From assembly GCF_045278715.1 (NCBI RefSeq), contig NZ_CP136420.1, forward strand, positions 558,001 to 622,000: 64,000 nucleotides of DNA, written 5' to 3'. Origin of the DNA: Neomoorella carbonis (GTDB taxonomy: Bacteria; Bacillota; DSM-521; Neomoorellales; Neomoorellaceae). The notes beneath the pieces were generated by a model, which saw only the letters and a program-made list of their open reading frames with translations, ran no database searches and was not told the origin of the DNA. Shown piece after piece: positions 43,995 to 53,023 of the stretch. Position numbers and translations under genes: made by a program. Every line of letters begins with the position of its first letter. Position 1 is the stretch's first letter.

Positions 43995-44694
43995 GATAAA
44001 GTATAGCAAGGGCGGCCAGGCGGTTTTCCTGGGCCACCTGGAGATGCTCCGTCTGTGGCAACGGGCCATGCGCCGGGCGGGGCTTCCCCTGGCCTACAGT
44101 CACGGCTTTAACCCCCATCCGCGCCTGGCCTTCGGTCCGGCCCTGGCGGTAGGGATAGAGAGCCTGGCGGAGTACCTGGATGTGGAATTGACGGCCCCCC
44201 TCGACATCCTGGAGGTCAAAGAGAGGTTGCAGGCCCAGTTGCCGGCAGGACTGCAGCTCTTGCAGGTCTTTACCATTCCCGACCAGGCCCCGGCCCTGAC
44301 GGCTATTATCAATGCTGCCGCCTACCGCGTTACCTGGGAGGAGCCTCCCAACCCGAAAATGCTCCAGGAAAAAGCGGAAACCTTCCTTTCTCGCCCGGTG
44401 GTCGAGGTGAGCCGGCCGGGCAAAGAGGGCGCCAGGGTCAAGGATATCCGGCCGGGTGTTTTCCAGCTGGACGTTAAGCCGGAAGCCGCCCTGGAAATGC
44501 TCCTCGAGTGCAGCTCCCGGGGGGTCGTCCGCCCGGAAGAGGTCGTCGGGGCCATGGCCCTGGAGGGGCCCTACCGGGTGATCCGCACCGGCCTGTTTAT
44601 CCGCCGGGACGACAGGTTGCTGACCCCGGAAGAGTTGGTTGATCCGCAGTTTCCGGTCCGGGGGCGAAAACACAGCGCTTTTATGAGAAGGTAG
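43984..44694 (+). CDS. DUF2344 / TIGR03936 radical SAM-linked protein
   Basis: 236 residues beginning VRFRIKYSKGGQAVFLGHLEMLRLWQRA in two parts typical of the family (RIKYSKGG, FLGHLE), with SHGFNPHPRLAFGPAL after. It is usually adjacent or fused to the radical SAM protein above; its role, perhaps tRNA or cofactor modification, is unknown. GTG 43984 overlaps the previous gene by 11 bp, indicating coupling. Confidence 0.88.
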   Translation: MRFRIKYSKGGQAVFLGHLEMLRLWQRAMRRAGLPLAYSHGFNPHPRLAFGPALAVGIESLAEYLDVELTAPLDILEVKERLQAQLPAGLQLLQVFTIPDQAPALTAIINAAAYRVTWEEPPNPKMLQEKAETFLSRPVVEVSRPGKEGARVKDIRPGVFQLDVKPEAALEMLLECSSRGVVRPEEVVGAMALEGPYRVIRTGLFIRRDDRLLTPEELVDPQFPVRGRKHSAFMRR

Positions 44695-44700
44695 AGATAG

Positions 44701-46389
44701 GTGAACAAGGAAATCTTAATCCAGGTAGATGCTGAAGAGACGGCAGTGGCCGTCCTGGAGGACGGCCGTTTAATGGAGATATACCTGGAGAGGGTTACAA
44801 AAGCGCACCTGGTGGGCAATATTTATAAGGGACGGGTGGCCAACGTTCTGCCCGGTATGCAGGCGGCCTTTGTGGATATCGGCCTGGAGAAGAACGCTTT
44901 CCTTTTCATTGATGATACCGCCGGCCTGAAAGCCATGGGAGGAGAGATGCCCGCCCGCAGCCGGCGGCGCATCAGCGATGTCGTCCGGGAAGGCCAGGAG
45001 ATCCTGGTCCAGGTGGTAAAAGAACCCCAGGGGAGCAAGGGTGCCCGGGTTACCACCCAGATTACCCTGCCGGGGCGTTATCTCGTCCTCATGCCTACGG
45101 TCAACTATATCGGCATCTCCCGACGCATCGGCAGTGAGGAGGAGAGGGAGCGGCTGAAAACCCTGGCCAGGACGGTTAAACCGCGCCGCATGGGGTTAAT
45201 CGTCCGCACGGCAGCTGCCGGCGCCGGGCTGGAAGAGCTGCGGGAAGACAGCAAGGCCTTGAGCCAGGTCTGGAAACGTATTCGTAAGCTGGCCCGGCGG
45301 AGCAAGGCCCCCCGGCTGATTCACCAAGATGTGGAACTCTCTTTACGTATTTTAAGGGATTTATATACGGAAGATGTCGACAGGCTCCTGGTCAATTCCC
45401 GGGATACCTACGACACGGTTGTTGACATCCTGGCCGGGCGTTCGCCGGAGCTGCGGCGGCGGGTGGTGTTAAGGGACGGTGCCGACCTTTTTGCCCTCTA
45501 CGGGGTGCAAAACCAGGTCGAGCAGGCTCTGAAGCGTAAGGTCTGGCTTAAATGCGGCGGCTACCTGGTGATCGACCAGATGGAGGCCCTGACGGCCATT
45601 GATGTCAATACGGGTAAATACGTCGGCCGCCACAACCTGGCCGACACCGTCCTGACGACCAATCTGGAAGCAGCGGTGGAAGTAGCCAGGCAACTTCGCC
45701 TGCGCAACATCGGCGGCATCATTGTCGTCGACTTCATCGATATGGAAAATCCCGCCCACCAGGAGCAGGTAATAAAAGTCCTGCAGAGAGAGCTGGCCCG
45801 GGATAAAACAAAAACCCAGATCCTGGGTTTTACCCGCCTGGGGCTCCTGGAAATGACCCGGAAAAAAGACCAGCTGGAACTGGGAAGCATGCTGCAGCAG
45901 GACTGCCCCTACTGCCACGGTACGGGCAAGGTCCTGTCGGAAGAAACGGTGGCCCTTCAGGCCAGGAAAAAAATCCTGCAGCTGGCCGGGGAGAGCCGGG
46001 CGCGGGCCCTGCTGGTAGAGGCCAATCCGGCGGTAGCCGCTCTGCTGATTGGCTCCGGGGGAGCCAACTTACGCCTGCTGGAGCGGCGGGCCGGGAAAAA
46101 GCTCATCATCAAAGGCAATGAAAATATTCACCTGGAAGAAGTACACCTGCGGGAGCTCTTTGATCTGGACGAAATCAACAGCCTGGCCGCCCCCGTCAAA
46201 GCCGGCCAGATTCTGAAAGTTACCATCGAAGGGGCACATACGACCAACAATGGTGACGGTATCGCCAGGGTGGACGGCTTCGTCCTGGATATACCCGGCG
46301 GCGCCTCTTATCTCGGCCAGGAAGTTCCGATAGAGGTTACCCGGGTTTACCGCACCTTTGCCCGGGCGCGGCTCTTAAACGATGCTTGA
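44701..46389 (+). CDS. rng: Ribonuclease E/G family endoribonuclease (RNase G)
   Basis: 562 residues: S1 RNA-binding domain (about 37-125), catalytic core with the metal-binding aspartates in LTAIDVNTGKYVG and IIVVDFIDM, and the zinc-link pair in CPYCHGTGK. It cleaves single-stranded RNA in rRNA processing and mRNA decay. It lacks a long RNase E-type C-terminal scaffold. GTG 44701 starts 6 bp after the previous stop. Confidence 0.94.
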   Translation: MNKEILIQVDAEETAVAVLEDGRLMEIYLERVTKAHLVGNIYKGRVANVLPGMQAAFVDIGLEKNAFLFIDDTAGLKAMGGEMPARSRRRISDVVREGQEILVQVVKEPQGSKGARVTTQITLPGRYLVLMPTVNYIGISRRIGSEEERERLKTLARTVKPRRMGLIVRTAAAGAGLEELREDSKALSQVWKRIRKLARRSKAPRLIHQDVELSLRILRDLYTEDVDRLLVNSRDTYDTVVDILAGRSPELRRRVVLRDGADLFALYGVQNQVEQALKRKVWLKCGGYLVIDQMEALTAIDVNTGKYVGRHNLADTVLTTNLEAAVEVARQLRLRNIGGIIVVDFIDMENPAHQEQVIKVLQRELARDKTKTQILGFTRLGLLEMTRKKDQLELGSMLQQDCPYCHGTGKVLSEETVALQARKKILQLAGESRARALLVEANPAVAALLIGSGGANLRLLERRAGKKLIIKGNENIHLEEVHLRELFDLDEINSLAAPVKAGQILKVTIEGAHTTNNGDGIARVDGFVLDIPGGASYLGQEVPIEVTRVYRTFARARLLNDA

Positions 46390-46415
46390 CAGGTGCTGGG
46401 AAGATGTGTTACACT
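46386..46415 (+). promoter_or_regulatory. Promoter of the rplU-prp-rpmA operon
   Basis: TTGACA (46386-46391), spacer of 18, TACACT (46410-46415); the -35 box overlaps the RNase G stop codon. Confidence 0.65.
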
Positions 46416-46440
46416 GCAAAAAGCCGCACCAGAGTTTTAA

Positions 46441-46500
46441 ACCGCTCGCCGCAGGTTTTAAAACCTTTTTAATAAGGTACCTGGCGGTGGCGAGTCTTAG
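46441..46500 (+). promoter_or_regulatory. Structured leader before rplU, possible L21 autoregulatory element
   Basis: CTCGCC (46445-46450) pairs with GGCGAG (46489-46494) and CAGG (46452-46455) with CCTG (46480-46483). Inside, the palindrome AGGTTTTAAAACCT (46453-46466) followed by T5 offers an alternative, terminator-like fold. L21 leader RNAs are known in Firmicutes; I could not match this one to the family by eye. Confidence 0.45.
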
Positions 46501-46516
46501 CTTGGGGGGATTTCAG

Positions 46517-46831
46517 GTGTATGCCATTATTATGACCGGCGGCAAGCAGTACCGGGTTAGCGAGGGCGACGTCATTCGGGTAGAAAAGCTGCCGGTTGCC
46601 GAAGGCGAAAAGGTAGTCCTGGATAAGGTGCTGGCCGTCGGTGAAGGGGCTGACCTGCAGGTAGGCACCCCTTACGTGAACGGCGCCAGGGTTACCGCTG
46701 CCGTAGAGGCCCATGGCAAGGGCAAGAAGATAATTGTTTTCAAGTATAAGCCCAAGAAAAACTACCGGCGCAAGCAGGGTCATCGTCAGCCCTACACACG
46801 GTTACGGATTGAAAAAATTGAGGTGCAATGA
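46517..46831 (+). CDS. rplU: 50S ribosomal protein L21
   Basis: 104 residues, standard length; begins YAIIMTGGKQYRV and has the C-terminal KYKPKKNYRRKQGHRQPYT block. GTG 46517 with GGGGGG seven bases upstream; the earlier in-frame start at 46382 would add 45 unrelated residues. Confidence 0.97.
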   Translation: MYAIIMTGGKQYRVSEGDVIRVEKLPVAEGEKVVLDKVLAVGEGADLQVGTPYVNGARVTAAVEAHGKGKKIIVFKYKPKKNYRRKQGHRQPYTRLRIEKIEVQ

Positions 46832-47160
46832 TAAGGATTGTCTTCTGGCAGGAAAGGGGCGGAAGCCTTACGGGCTTTACCGTTTCCGGCCACTCCGGTT
46901 ACCGGCCTAAAGGCGAGGATATCGTCTGTGCCGCCGTATCGGCCCTGGCCCAGACGGCAGTCTTGAGCCTGAAGGATCATCTGGAAGAGGAACCCAGGGT
47001 AAGCATCCGGGAAGGCTTTCTGGAGTGCCGCTTACCGGCTTGCTTAAGCCCCGCCGGCCAGGAGAAGGCCCGGGTGATTTTAAAGACGATAGAAACCGGG
47101 CTAAATGCCATAGCCACGGATTATGGGGATTATGTGCGGTTAGAGTACCGGCGGGTGTAA
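46828..47160 (+). CDS. prp: Ribosomal-processing cysteine protease Prp
   Basis: 110 residues. The family pattern is clear: GHSGYRPKGEDIVCAAVS with catalytic His and Cys about 12 residues apart. Prp removes the N-terminal extension of L27 in Firmicutes. It overlaps rplU by 4 bp (ATGA) and precedes rpmA, whose product here has the cleavable extension. Confidence 0.94.
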   Translation: MIRIVFWQERGGSLTGFTVSGHSGYRPKGEDIVCAAVSALAQTAVLSLKDHLEEEPRVSIREGFLECRLPACLSPAGQEKARVILKTIETGLNAIATDYGDYVRLEYRRV

Positions 47161-47197
47161 AAACGTGGAAAACTCAGGTTGCAAGGGGGTGGGCGAG

Positions 47198-47473
47198 ATG
47201 ATGATGGATTTACAGCTTTTTGCCCATAAAAAAGGTGTAGGTAGTTCCCGGAACGGCCGCGATAGTGAGGCCAAACGCCTGGGGGTAAAAAGACAGGACG
47301 GCCAGTTTGTTAAGGCCGGCAACATCCTGGTGCGCCAGCGCGGTACCAAGATCCACCCGGGCCTGAACGTTGGGATTGGCAAAGACGATACCCTTTTTGC
47401 CCTGATTGACGGCATAGTCCGTTTTGAGCGTAAAGGCCGCGAGAAGAAACAAGTAAGCGTTTATGCCAGTTAA
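47198..47473 (+). CDS. rpmA: 50S ribosomal protein L27 with cleavable N-terminal extension
   Basis: 91 residues from ATG 47198. It begins MMMDLQLFAHKKG: the LQLFA segment followed by HKKG matches the site cut by Prp, leaving the flexible N-terminus that reaches the peptidyl transferase centre. GGGGGTGGG lies before the three consecutive ATG codons, any of which could start; the frame back to GTG 47165 is not needed. Confidence 0.97.
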   Translation: MMMDLQLFAHKKGVGSSRNGRDSEAKRLGVKRQDGQFVKAGNILVRQRGTKIHPGLNVGIGKDDTLFALIDGIVRFERKGREKKQVSVYAS

Positions 47474-47477
47474 AAAG

Positions 47478-47507
47478 AACCCCTGGAAATTTCCAGGGGT
47501 TTCTGCT
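47478..47507 (+). terminator. Terminator after rpmA
   Basis: AACCCCTGGAAA (47478-47489) is followed at once by its complement TTTCCAGGGGTT (47490-47501) and TTCT. The T tract is short. Confidence 0.75.
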
Positions 47508-47572
47508 ATGACCTTAGCGACTGGGACCACGGCAGGTGAATGGGCAAAATAATAAGGGGCGAGGTGTCTGGC

Positions 47573-48109
47573 ATGACCTGGCAGGCCGCGGATGTAATAT
47601 CTTTGTTACGCCGGCAGAGACATGATATCTTGAACCACCTCCAGGTAATATCCGGTTATCTCCAGCTGCAAAAAAGTGACCGGGCTCTATCGTATCTGCA
47701 AGAGGTTGTCGGCGAGCTGGAGCAGTTGGGGCGGCTGATGCGCCTGAAACAACCCGACCTGGCTCTGCTAAGCCTTCTTAAAATGGAACAGGTAGCTGCC
47801 AGGGGTATAACCCTGACATTAGCAGTACATACCATGATGGAAAACCTGACCATGGATAATAAAGCAGCCCTCGCCCTCTGGGAGGCCGCCTGGGACCTGG
47901 CCGTGGCCCTGGCCGGCGAAGGGAATACCCTTCAGGTTAGCCTGACCGAGGGGGAGGAAGGCTATTACCTGTCCTTTAAAGCCGGGGTACCGGCAAACGT
48001 ACCTGCCGGTGCAGTAAACTACCTGGCCGATCTGGCCGGGCGCCACCAGGTTCCCTTTACCTGGCAACCGGGAACCGGAGAAATGGGACTGCTCTTGAGG
48101 AAACCATAA
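47573..48109 (+). CDS. spo0B: Spo0B-like sporulation phosphotransferase
   Basis: 178 residues. An N-terminal helical segment RRQRHDILNHLQVISGYLQL is the SPOB_a dimerisation and phosphotransfer helix; His17 is the likely phospho-accepting residue (HDxxNxLQ). The C-terminal half is a degenerate histidine-kinase-like ATPase fold with no clear ATP motifs. In Bacillus, spo0B lies exactly between rpmA and obg and relays phosphate from Spo0F to Spo0A; position and motif both match. ATG 47573 with GAGGTG upstream; the frame begins earlier at 47540. Confidence 0.85.
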   Translation: MTWQAADVISLLRRQRHDILNHLQVISGYLQLQKSDRALSYLQEVVGELEQLGRLMRLKQPDLALLSLLKMEQVAARGITLTLAVHTMMENLTMDNKAALALWEAAWDLAVALAGEGNTLQVSLTEGEEGYYLSFKAGVPANVPAGAVNYLADLAGRHQVPFTWQPGTGEMGLLLRKP

Positions 48110-48137
48110 CCCTATTTTCGGAGGAATGTTATTTCCC

Positions 48138-49409
48138 TTGTTTTACGACGAAGCCAAAATTTACGTGCGCGGCGGCGACGGCGGCAATGGTGTCGTCGCC
48201 TTCCGGCGGGAGAAATATGTCCCCCGCGGCGGTCCCAGCGGCGGTGACGGCGGTCGCGGCGGCAGCGTAATCCTGGAAGCCGATGCGTCTTTAAGAACCC
48301 TGGTCGATTTCCGCTATCGCTCCCACTACCGGGCCGAGCGGGGCCAGCACGGCCAGGGGAAAAATAAACACGGCCGCAGTGCCCCGGATCTAGTCCTCCG
48401 GGTGCCGGTAGGGGTGGTAGTCCGGGATGCCGCTACCGGACAGGTCCTGGCCGATCTGGTAGAGCACGGCCAGCGCGTCGTGGTGGCGGCCGGCGGCCGG
48501 GGCGGCCGGGGGAACGCCCGTTTTGTTTCACCGACGGACCGGGCACCTACCTATGCCGAGAAGGGCGAACCCGGGGAGGAACGCTGGCTGCTCCTGGAAT
48601 TAAAGCTGCTGGCCGATGTCGGCCTCATCGGCATGCCCAATGCCGGCAAGTCAACCCTGCTTTCCCGTATATCCGCCGCCCGGCCCAAGATTGCCGACTA
48701 CCCCTTTACCACTCTGACTCCCGTTCTCGGCGTGGTTCGGGTAGATGAAGAGAACTCCTTTGTGGTGGCCGACATACCCGGTCTGATTGAAGGTGCCCAC
48801 CAGGGCGCCGGCCTGGGGCTAAAGTTTTTACGCCACATCGAGCGCACCAGGGTCCTGGTCCACGTCCTCGACGTATCTTTACCGGCCGAAGAAGTCCTTA
48901 ATAACTGGCGGACTGTCAATAAAGAGCTGGAACACTATAACCCCGAACTGGCCCGGCGGCCCCAGATAATAGCCGCCAACAAAATGGACATCCCCGGCGG
49001 GGAAGCAAAAGTGGCTTACCTTAAAGAACGCTTAGGGGATGCTTATCCCGTTTTTCCCATTGCCGCCGCCACCGGCGCCGGCCTTGAGCCCCTGCTTTAT
49101 CACCTGGCAGGCATGCTTAAAAGACTGCCGCCGCCGGCACCTTTACTGGAACCCGAAGAAGAAAAGGTAACGACCTTTACCCCGGAAGAGATAACAATCA
49201 CCAGGGAAGGGAGCGTCTTCCTGGTTAAAAATAGAGAAATCGAGCGCCGGGTGGCCATGACCTACCTGGATAACGACGAAGCCGTGCGCCGCCTGCAGGT
49301 CTACCTGCAGCAGAAGGGCCTCGATGCCGCCCTGCGCGAGGCCGGCGTCTTCCCCGGCGCTACGGTAAGAATAGGTAAATATGAATTTGAGTACAGGGAA
49401 GAGGAATAA
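48138..49409 (+). CDS. obg: GTPase Obg (CgtA)
   Basis: 423 residues: glycine-rich Obg fold (YVRGGDGGNGVVAFRREKYVPRGG, given here as YVRGGDGGNG and FRREKYVPRGG), GTPase domain with G1 GMPNAGKST, G3 DIPGLIEG and G4 NKMD, and a C-terminal OCT domain from about 340. Involved in 50S assembly and stress. TTG 48138 aligns the N-terminus MFYDEAKIYV with other Obg proteins; ATG 48126 is one base from the GGAGG and too close to be used. Confidence 0.96.
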   Translation: MFYDEAKIYVRGGDGGNGVVAFRREKYVPRGGPSGGDGGRGGSVILEADASLRTLVDFRYRSHYRAERGQHGQGKNKHGRSAPDLVLRVPVGVVVRDAATGQVLADLVEHGQRVVVAAGGRGGRGNARFVSPTDRAPTYAEKGEPGEERWLLLELKLLADVGLIGMPNAGKSTLLSRISAARPKIADYPFTTLTPVLGVVRVDEENSFVVADIPGLIEGAHQGAGLGLKFLRHIERTRVLVHVLDVSLPAEEVLNNWRTVNKELEHYNPELARRPQIIAANKMDIPGGEAKVAYLKERLGDAYPVFPIAAATGAGLEPLLYHLAGMLKRLPPPAPLLEPEEEKVTTFTPEEITITREGSVFLVKNREIERRVAMTYLDNDEAVRRLQVYLQQKGLDAALREAGVFPGATVRIGKYEFEYREEE

Positions 49410-49478
49410 AGGTACTGGATCCCAAATGGTATGAAAAAGATGGTATCTGGCGGAAGCGAGGGGGATAATGCCAGGCAA

Positions 49479-49530
49479 GGGGGTGGTGGGTACAGGCGCC
49501 GGAGCCTGAAGCCTGTACCCACCACACCCC
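49479..49530. other. Long perfect hairpin between obg and proB
   Basis: GTGGTGGGTACAGGC (49483-49497) and GCCTGTACCCACCAC (49511-49525) are 15-bp perfect inverted repeats around a 13-base loop. Four more G-C pairs (49479-49482 with 49527-49530) extend the stem past one bulged A. No T tract follows on either strand, so it is not a normal terminator. It may be an mRNA-processing or stability structure, or a small repeat. Confidence 0.75.
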
Positions 49531-49602
49531 AAGAAGCTGGAGTACAGATCAACCAGCAATCGCCGTTTTTGATAGAACCTTATTTTAGTAGGAGTGACGG
49601 GT

Positions 49603-50739
49603 TTGACGGAGAGGGAGTGCCGCGAGGCCCTGCAACAGGTCCGCAGGCTGGTAGTCAAAGTAGGCACCAGCACCCTGACCCATAAAACAGGCAAGTTAAA
49701 CCTGGAACGCATGGAGCGCCTGGTTCGGGAACTGGTGGATCAGGTCAACACCGGCCGCCAGGTTGTGCTGGTTACTTCCGGGGCCGTGGGGGCGGGCATG
49801 GGTCGCCTGGGATTGAAGGAAAAACCCAGGACACTGCCGGAAAAACAGGCCGCTGCCGCCGTGGGCCAGGGCTTGCTCATGCACATGTATGAAAAATTGT
49901 TTAGCGATTACGGGCTGCTTGTAGCCCAGGTCCTCTTGACCCGGGACGATCTGGCTGACCGCCGCCGTTACCTCAATTCCCGCCACACCCTGGCCACCCT
50001 GTTGCGCCTGGGCGTGGTACCCATAGTCAATGAAAATGATACCGTGGCCGTAGACGAGATCCGGGTAGGCGATAATGATACCCTGGCCGCCCTGGTGGCC
50101 GGCCTGGTCGACGCCGACATTTTAATCCTGCTGACGGATACCGGCGGCCTTTTTTCCTCCAACCCCCTGACTGATAAAGATGCCACTTTACTTCGGTGTG
50201 TTACAGAAATTACGCCGGAGATCGAAGCCCTGGCCGGGGGGGCCGGTTCTACCTGGTCCACCGGCGGCATGGCCACCAAGCTCCAGGCCGCGCGGCTGGC
50301 CACCAGCTTCGGCATCCCGGTAGTGATCGCCAGCGGCCTGGAGGGTGGAAGAATCAGCGCCGTCCTGCGGGGGGAAGAAGTGGGTACCATCTTTATCCCC
50401 CGGGAGCACCGCACCCATACCCGCAAGCGCTGGCTGGCCTACGGGCCGGCCGCCCAGGGCCAGGTCCAGGTGGATGCCGGGGCCGTCAGGGCCATCTGCG
50501 GGGGTGGCAAAAGCCTCTTACCGGGGGGTGTGGTGGCCGTTTACGGCGACTTTGACCAGGGAGCCATTATCAGCATAATCGATCCGGACGGCAAGGAAAT
50601 TGCCCGCGGTATGTCCAACTATCCGGCCGAGGCCATTCGCCGCATCCAGGGCAGGAAAACGAAAGAGATTGTCGAAATCTTAGGCTATAAAGACTACGAT
50701 GAAATCGTGCACCGGGATAACATGATAGTGCTGGTCTGA
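49603..50739 (+). CDS. proB: Glutamate 5-kinase
   Basis: About 378 residues. Phosphorylates glutamate in the first step of proline synthesis. The amino-acid kinase domain has VVKVGTSTLTH, SGAVGAGMGRLGL and VNENDTVAVDE; a C-terminal PUA domain begins near 280. TTG 49603 has GGAG eight bases before; GTG 49594 overlaps that site. Followed after about 30 bp by proA. Confidence 0.95.
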   Translation: MTERECREALQQVRRLVVKVGTSTLTHKTGKLNLERMERLVRELVDQVNTGRQVVLVTSGAVGAGMGRLGLKEKPRTLPEKQAAAAVGQGLLMHMYEKLFSDYGLLVAQVLLTRDDLADRRRYLNSRHTLATLLRLGVVPIVNENDTVAVDEIRVGDNDTLAALVAGLVDADILILLTDTGGLFSSNPLTDKDATLLRCVTEITPEIEALAGGAGSTWSTGGMATKLQAARLATSFGIPVVIASGLEGGRISAVLRGEEVGTIFIPREHRTHTRKRWLAYGPAAQGQVQVDAGAVRAICGGGKSLLPGGVVAVYGDFDQGAIISIIDPDGKEIARGMSNYPAEAIRRIQGRKTKEIVEILGYKDYDEIVHRDNMIVLV

Positions 50740-50768
50740 AAGGAGAAAAACATAAAGGAGTGGCTGCC

Positions 50769-52025
50769 ATGAATATAGCTGCGGAAGTGCAGGCCAAGGG
50801 CAAGCTGGCCAGGGAAGCGGCGCGCGTACTGGCTAACTTGAACACCAGTATAAAAAATGAAGCCCTGCTGGCCATGGCCCGGGCCCTGGAGGAGGAAAAG
50901 GATTTTATCCTGGAGGCCAATGCCCGGGATATGGCTGCCGGCAAAGAGAAGGGGCTTTCCCGGGCCCTGCTGGACCGTCTCCTCTTGAACGAAAAGCGCA
51001 TCAAAGACATGGCCGTGAGTTTGCGGGAACTGGTAGCTTTGCCCGACCCGGTGGGCGAAATTACTTCCATGTGGACGCGGCCCAACGGCCTGCAGATCGG
51101 CCGCGTGCGGGTACCCCTGGGGGTTATCGGCATTATCTATGAAGCCCGGCCCAATGTGACGGTAGATGCGGCCGGCCTGTGCTTGAAAACCGGTAATGCC
51201 GTTATCCTGCGCGGCGGCTCCGAGGCCTTTAATTCCAACCGGGCCCTGACCCGGGTCATCAGCCGGGCGGCAACGGCCGCCGGCATACCGGAGGGGGCCA
51301 TCCAGTTAATTGAGACTACCGACCGCGAAGCTGTTAACCTTTTGCTCCGCGCCAATGAATACCTGGATGTCTTGATACCGCGGGGAGGCGCCGGCCTCAT
51401 CCGGACGGTGGTGGAGAATGCGACGGTGCCGGTGATTGAGACGGGCGTGGGCAACTGCCATGTCTATGTCGATGCCGCAGCCGACCTGGAGATGGCCAAA
51501 AATATCGTTATCAATGCCAAGACCCAGCGCCCCGGTGTCTGCAACGCCATGGAGACCCTGCTGGTCCATGAAAAGGTGGCGGCAGAATTCCTGCCTTCCC
51601 TGGCAGAGGCCCTGAAGGAAAAAGGGGTTATTTTACGGGGATGTGAACGCACCCGCGAGCTTATACCCTGGGCCGAAGCAGCTACCGAAGAAGACTGGGC
51701 TACCGAATACCTGGATTTGATCCTGGCCGTCCGGGTGGTCGACAGCCTGGAAGCGGCCCTGGAGCATATCCATACCTACGGCACCAAACATTCGGAGGCC
51801 ATTGTCACCAGCAATTACCAGACAGCACGGGAATTCCTGGCCCGGGTTGACGCCGCCGCCGTATACGTCAATGCTTCCACCCGCTTTACCGATGGTTATG
51901 AATTCGGGTTTGGGGCCGAAATCGGCATCAGCACCCAGAAGCTCCATGCCCGCGGTCCCATGGGTCCGGAGCAGCTGACTACTTTTAAGTATATTATCTT
52001 TGGTAGTGGACAGATTCGTCAGTAA
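50769..52025 (+). CDS. proA: Gamma-glutamyl phosphate reductase
   Basis: 418-residue aldehyde-dehydrogenase-like enzyme for the second step of proline synthesis. The catalytic Cys is in QRPGVCNAMETLL, and the family signature region ASTRFTDGYEFGFGAEIGIST (as STRFTDGYEFGFG) is near the C-terminus. ATG 50769 with AAGGAG upstream is preferred over GTG 50760. Confidence 0.96.
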   Translation: MNIAAEVQAKGKLAREAARVLANLNTSIKNEALLAMARALEEEKDFILEANARDMAAGKEKGLSRALLDRLLLNEKRIKDMAVSLRELVALPDPVGEITSMWTRPNGLQIGRVRVPLGVIGIIYEARPNVTVDAAGLCLKTGNAVILRGGSEAFNSNRALTRVISRAATAAGIPEGAIQLIETTDREAVNLLLRANEYLDVLIPRGGAGLIRTVVENATVPVIETGVGNCHVYVDAAADLEMAKNIVINAKTQRPGVCNAMETLLVHEKVAAEFLPSLAEALKEKGVILRGCERTRELIPWAEAATEEDWATEYLDLILAVRVVDSLEAALEHIHTYGTKHSEAIVTSNYQTAREFLARVDAAAVYVNASTRFTDGYEFGFGAEIGISTQKLHARGPMGPEQLTTFKYIIFGSGQIRQ

Positions 52026-52062
52026 TTGTTAAAATAACAGCATAGGGAACCGGGAGGGAGTT

Positions 52063-52716
52063 ATGAAGACATTTAACAACTACCGGCGGGTAGGAATTAT
52101 GGGAGGCACCTTTGACCCCATTCATTTCGGTCACCTGGTAACGGCCGAAGCCGCCCGCTGGGAATTTGCCCTGGAAAAAGTGGTGTTTGTCCCTTCCGGG
52201 CGACCTCCCCATAAGAAGGACTACCCGGTCACCGATCCGGAGCACCGCTACCGGATGACGGTCCTGGCTACAGCCAGCAATCCTTACTTTGAAGTATCCA
52301 GGAGCGAGATTGACCGGCAGGGCTATTCTTATACCATCGATACAGTTCTTGAATTTCGCCGCTTTTACGGCCCTGAAGTCCAGCTTTTCTTTATTACCGG
52401 TGCCGATGCCATCCTGGAGATCTTGACGTGGAAGGATGTCGACAGGCTCCTCCAAGAGTGCCATTTTATTGCCGCCACGCGTCCTGGTTTTCAGTTGAGC
52501 CGGCCAGGGGAGTCCAGACCCATGTTACCGGTTGAGGGTAGGCACCGTATTCATCTCATCGAAGTCCCGGCTCTGGCCATATCTTCTACTGATATCCGCT
52601 GGCGGGTACAAAATAAAAAACCGATTAAATACCTGCTCCCAGAGGCAGTAGAAGAATATATCCACTGCCAGGGGTTGTACCGGCCCCGGAACTGTGGCGT
52701 ATATGCAGAGAGCTAG
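52063..52716 (+). CDS. nadD: Nicotinate-nucleotide adenylyltransferase
   Basis: 217 residues; makes deamido-NAD from nicotinate mononucleotide. N-terminal GGTFDPIHFGHL with the (H/T)xGH signature, and C-terminal ISSTDIRWRV matching ISSTxIR. GGGAGGGAG precedes the ATG. Gene order proBA-nadD-yqeK-rsfS is common in Firmicutes. Confidence 0.95.
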   Translation: MKTFNNYRRVGIMGGTFDPIHFGHLVTAEAARWEFALEKVVFVPSGRPPHKKDYPVTDPEHRYRMTVLATASNPYFEVSRSEIDRQGYSYTIDTVLEFRRFYGPEVQLFFITGADAILEILTWKDVDRLLQECHFIAATRPGFQLSRPGESRPMLPVEGRHRIHLIEVPALAISSTDIRWRVQNKKPIKYLLPEAVEEYIHCQGLYRPRNCGVYAES

Positions 52717-52761
52717 GACTATATACTACTACTAACATCGAAGAAGAGGTGAAGTGCATTG

Positions 52762-53007
52762 GTGCGTACCCTGTACGTGGGCAACCTTCCCTGGGCTACC
52801 ACTGAGGAAGAACTGGCGAGGGCGTTTGCGGCCCACGGCGAAGTGTTGAGCGCGCGCATTATTACCGACCGCCAGACGGGCCGGTCCCGGGGCTTCGGTT
52901 TCGTGGAAGTCAACGATGCCGATGCCGACCGCATGATCGCCGCCATGAATGGTGCCGAACTTGGTAACCGCGTCTTAACCGTCAACGAAGCCCGGGCCCG
53001 TTCGTAA
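52762..53007 (+). CDS. Small RNA-binding protein with one RRM domain
   Basis: About 81 residues consisting of a single RNA recognition motif: RNP2 LYVGNL near the start and RNP1 RSRGFGFVEV near residue 42. Bacterial RRM proteins of this size resemble plant glycine-rich and cyanobacterial Rbp proteins and are often cold-related. GTG 52762 or TTG 52759 may start; GAGGTGA is upstream of both. It has its own terminator and separates nadD from yqeK. Confidence 0.9.
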   Translation: MRTLYVGNLPWATTEEELARAFAAHGEVLSARIITDRQTGRSRGFGFVEVNDADADRMIAAMNGAELGNRVLTVNEARARS

Positions 53008-53023
53008 GACCCGGATTGAGTTT

